Source: Malurus cyaneus samueli
Lineage: Eukaryota > Chordata > Aves > Passeriformes > Maluridae
Direction of reading: 5' to 3'
DNA: 64,000 bases
Assembly (NCBI GenBank): GCA_009741485.1
Contig: CM019218.1
Span: forward strand, 33,356,387-33,420,386
The position numbers and the translations under genes are program-made. The notes under the pieces were generated by a model. The model was not told where the DNA came from. It did not search any database and saw only the letters and a program-made list of their open reading frames with translations. Below, piece after piece: positions 47,241 through 64,000 of the stretch (within the stretch, counting starts at the first letter, position 1; every line of letters begins with the position of its first letter).

Positions 47241-48513
47241 CTGAGTGAACACTCCTTTACAGCGATGTCATTCACTGTCATTGGGTATAAATTTAGATCC
47301 TCAACTAATCCAGATTAATATTTCTCTAGAGGGTCTGTTTTGTTTGGAATTGTTTCAACTGTTGTAATGTACAATTGAAGCAAAAAGGCATAAATATCAT
47401 ATGAAAAAGAAGTATGAAAGAACATGGAAAAAAAACCACTATTACTGTCGCATCAAACAAATGCTTGTCTTAAAAAGCCAGGTTGTTTAAGCAGCAGACT
47501 GTTTATTAAAAAAGGGTAATTTAGTCCCAGTAGTAAGCTTGGCATTTAGCCACGTGGAAGGCCATATTGCTGATTTAAATCAGAATGGTTTTACCAATTT
47601 TGCAAATAACTTGTGTGTTGAATCAGGAAAGAAAACCGAATTGTTCACTTGCAGTTTATGCTATTTTGAAAGCAATGGAAATAGCCTAAAGCAAATATAC
47701 ACTTTGAGGAGTATTGTCTTTGGATAACAGCATTTATACAGAGTTGCATTTGTGTAATTACACCAGTGTAGCAATAAGCACAATTCTAGAAAAGTTCAAA
47801 GAATTGAAATAAGCTTTTAATTGGTTGTAGTAGTTGCTGATGGGAGCCATTATGGATATATTAATCTCCAAAATACAATTTTTAAAATGCTATCTATAAT
47901 CCAATTTTACAGTGATTGCTAAAAGGAGAAAATTAAAAAAATAAACTGTAAAATTACCAGAGATAGATTTTTTTCCTTACCAAACACAGCTGTTTATAGC
48001 CTGACATAACTTTACGTTAGGTGTGTTAATCATAAATCATCCTAGCTATGTGAAACCCATTGTAAAATGTGAAGTAGTTGGTATGCAGTGCAATTGCAAT
48101 TTAAGTATCTATTTTTAAAGTTGTAATTTTTTGGTTAATATTATTTTAAGCTTGTTATATATTACTATTAATTAATTAAACAATTATTCAGTAAGTTATT
48201 AATTAGATTTTAAAGGGGATTATTAAAATTAAATTTAAAGGTAATTACGCCTTGCAGCAATTTGAAACTGCTTGTAGAATATACCTCTAAAAATGTATAT
48301 GTTCATTAGCTCTGTCTTGAGATTGGTATTGGAGATTTGAGAGAGAGCAGGTTAAAAAATTAAGGAAGGATATCCTTGAATTGTTTTCTGTACTGGAAAT
48401 GGACTAAATTGCAACTTTGGTCACTAAAACTAATTAAGGTGCTGGATGAGAAACATGTATTTCTTGTTAATCTGTTAATCGCTCAGATCCCATATTCTTC
48501 TCTGTTTCTGCAG

Positions 48514-61587
<13,074 letters not shown>

Positions 61588-61834
61588 TAGTTGAAATTCA
61601 AATACTTGAATGTGGTAGTATACTGTCTTTCCTTCTGGAAAAGTATGGGAATTGCATTGAACTGGTAACTGTTCTAGGCTTGACAAACACCATCCCAACT
61701 CAGAAATCTATGTAATATATTGATTATGTTCAAAGTCTGTCAGTAGGTTATGATTCAGGTTTGTTGTTTTTGGCTTGAGACAGAGGTGTACATGTAAGAT
61801 ATTTTGGGGTAATCAGTCATTTGATTTGGAAAAT

Positions 61835-61860
61835 CAAGTGACAAATACTTTTGTCACTTG
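61835..61860. repeat. Perfect hairpin, 11-base arms
   Basis: CAAGTGACAAA and TTTGTCACTTG with a four-base loop (TACT). Lies in TTBK2 intron 6. Confidence 0.9.
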
Positions 61861-63243
61861 GTTTTTGGTTTTCATTAAATATCAGAATAATATATCAGAG
61901 CTGAATTTCACTTGGTATTTTCTATTGCATTAAAAAAACACATTTAAAAACTGAGGAGAAATAAGTAAAAGTCAGACATTAAACTGAATATATATAATCT
62001 TCTGACAGATAAAGTCTGAATAACTAAAATAGTGATAGAATAGTAATTATAATATATAAGAGGACATAGTGTAGTTGCTGTATTCCCAATGCAATGCAAT
62101 CTGAAGGGAGTTGTAGGTAGAAGTATATCAATGAGGAAATTACAATTTTAACTAAGTAGAGCCTTCCTAATTCAGGGGCGAGCAGTTAGTTTTGTTAATT
62201 TTAAATTTTCAAAGTGAGAAAGTCAGTGCCATGGTACATGGTGATATTTAAAATAAACGCATTTTCTTTATTTAGTTCAATTTACATTTTCATGGCAATA
62301 CTGAATAGTGTACTAGTCAATACTGTGTAGCATATTGATAAATATAATGCAAATTGAGTGGTAAAAGCCATCTTGACAGGTTTTCTTGACATTTATTTTG
62401 CCTAAAAAGTTGGGAAAGTGACAGATTTTTGTGTGCAGATGATGAGGTATGTGGATTAGTAAGGTAAATTAGTGGGGTTCTGCTGTACTCTATTCCTTCA
62501 GCCATAATGCTGGACATTGCAATGAAAGCAAAGAGCAGGGGAGACCAACAGAGTGCCTGCTGCTGTTGGAAAGGTGAGCTAAACATTTTAAGTAGTTTTA
62601 TATATTTTTTTAAATTTCTCAGTGTTCTTGTCATGTTCTGTATGTTTGGCTGCTTATAATGTTTTTTGAACTGACCTTTTATTTCAAAGAGAAAACAATT
62701 CCCAAGATTCTCTCTATATACACACCAATGGTAGCATTTTCAGAGAAACTAAGCCATAACAGAAAATTCAATATTTTTGGTGTAATTCTTTTGTAAAAAC
62801 TGCCTCTCGCCTTTTGTTTTTCATTGCAGTGCCCTACAACGTAATTGAAGTAATTCTTCTATTCAAATTGTTCAGAAGTTTTTGACAGTGTAATCTGTAT
62901 TTGTAGAGTGCAATGCTGGTGGGGAGAAAGACAGTAGTTTCGTTTGTATGTTAGAGTTAGAAGTAGTTCTTACTTAGAGAGTAGCCATACTGTTGGACTT
63001 TCTTACTAAGAGAATTTATTCATATTTTCATTAAATGTGCTATGTGCTTCTCCTTAGGGCTATCCTTCTAAGCTCCATTAACTTTCTTGAGCATATACTG
63101 CAGATAATGCAGGATAATATAAAACCATGTTCTCCAAAACCACAGTATTGTCTTCGTAAAAACATGCTCCATAGTTAAGTTTGGCTTGTTGACCATTAGC
63201 TTTTATAACCGTTGTTTTGCTTTCCCCCTTTAACTGCCTCTAT

Positions 63244-63354
63244 CTCAAACAAGTTTTCTGGCTTTTACCCCTCTGGTTCTTGCCCCATCTTGCTGCTGGG
63301 GTGTGGGTGGGTGGCTGTGTGGGGCTTGGTTGGTGCCTGGGGTTAAGCCATGAC
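63244..63354 (+). mobile_element. Terminal piece of an LTR related to the one at 23212-23779
   Basis: CTGTGTGGGGCTTGGTTGG, CCTGGGGTTAAGCCATGACA and the preceding G/T-rich CTGCTGGGGTGTGGG are the reverse complement of the TGTGGTTTAACCCC... start of that LTR family with substitutions. It is in the opposite orientation to the first copy. Only one end is recognisable and no target duplication could be defined. Confidence 0.5.
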
Positions 63355-64000
63355 AGGCTGTTGTGAGTTCTTTGTTATAGACAGGTTTGGAGAGAGGATT
63401 TATTGTTATCAGTTTAGTTTTTTTCTGAGGAGTCAAGGTGTCTCCTTAGATGTCTTACCTGAAAGAATGGTCGAGGCAGAGAACTTAGGATGAGAAATCC
63501 TTTCTTGAAGATGATCTAAACTAATTCAATGCCCTTTTTCTGTATGAAAGGTCCCCCAGAGTTACCTGTCATGCCTGTAATTTCCTAAGACATCTCAGTG
63601 TTGTTTTTAGAGATGTTGTTCATCTTTGTACTACCCATCTTTATGTCAGACTCGGTGGTGATTTAGCACCATTAAAATCATGCTTCCAGGGAGTCCATTC
63701 AGCTGTAGCTGCTTCTATCTAAATACTGTTTTGAAAAATGCAGAATTAATATAAAAAGCTTCTCAGAAAGTAATATTTAAAGAGAAAAGTGTTTTCAACG
63801 CTTGTCGTGCTTACTGTAATTTCCATTGCATTTTGGAGTGTCACATGTGGACTATCTGTATAAAGAACTGAGTAGCCAGCATTGTCTGCCCATTTCACTT
63901 TTTCGTTCCTCCATAGGATTTGCATTAGCATGATTTTTCACCCTTGGATTAGGTTATCTACACTAAGCTTTAGTTTTCAGCAGCCAGATGACAGTAAAAA

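Larger units (their letters stand above)
26912..48513 (+). other. TTBK2: TTBK2 intron 1 (about 21.6 kb)
   Basis: If the donor at 26912 is used, this is one intron to the acceptor TTTCTGCAG before 48514. It contains several exon-like or open segments listed separately, an old CR1 piece and simple repeats. Between about 27.9 and 34.7 kb I see nothing beyond short frames. Confidence 0.5.

Overview
The window is from a bird nuclear genome, on the chromosome block equivalent to human 15q15.2. The evidence is split vertebrate genes with GT-AG introns, an AT-rich background broken by one strong CpG island, fragments resembling the avian CR1 retrotransposon, and a solo LTR of a type common in birds. 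I assigned genes by reading exons and matching them to proteins known to me; no database search was possible.

Layout. 1-901 (+) holds the last three coding exons of UBR1 (N-recognin E3 ubiquitin ligase), followed by a long AT-rich 3' untranslated region that probably ends near 3340. After a gene-poor spacer, 8355-14299 (-) holds a complete three-exon tetraspanin of the peripherin-2/ROM1 family. I call it PRPH2L, the peripherin-2-like paralogue kept in birds and lost from the matching mammalian site. Its 581- and 247-base coding exons and all seven large-loop cysteines coincide with human PRPH2. 14.5-26 kb is spacer with a CR1-like fragment, a long A-tract and a reverse-oriented solo LTR with a near-perfect target-site duplication. 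About 26.03-27.24 kb is a CpG island taken as the TTBK2 promoter with a non-coding first exon. After a 21.6-kb intron, the start codon is at 48605 and five coding exons run to 61572, encoding residues 1-179 of TTBK2 (tau tubulin kinase 2). The gene continues past the right edge.

How the genes relate. UBR1, PRPH2L and TTBK2 do not form an operon-like unit. Their order mirrors UBR2, PRPH2 and TTBK1 on human 6p21.1, so the window looks like one half of an ancient duplicated block. UBR1 acts in cytosolic N-degron degradation, PRPH2L in photoreceptor disc rims, and TTBK2 in starting cilium assembly at the mother centriole.

The least explained part is TTBK2 intron 1. A GC-rich exon-like segment (about 34.8-35.15 kb), two weaker coding-looking segments (41.2 and 43.4 kb) and a 164-codon open frame (44438-44932) may be the remains or exons of an unrecognised nested gene on the + strand. 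I could not join them into one consistent reading frame.
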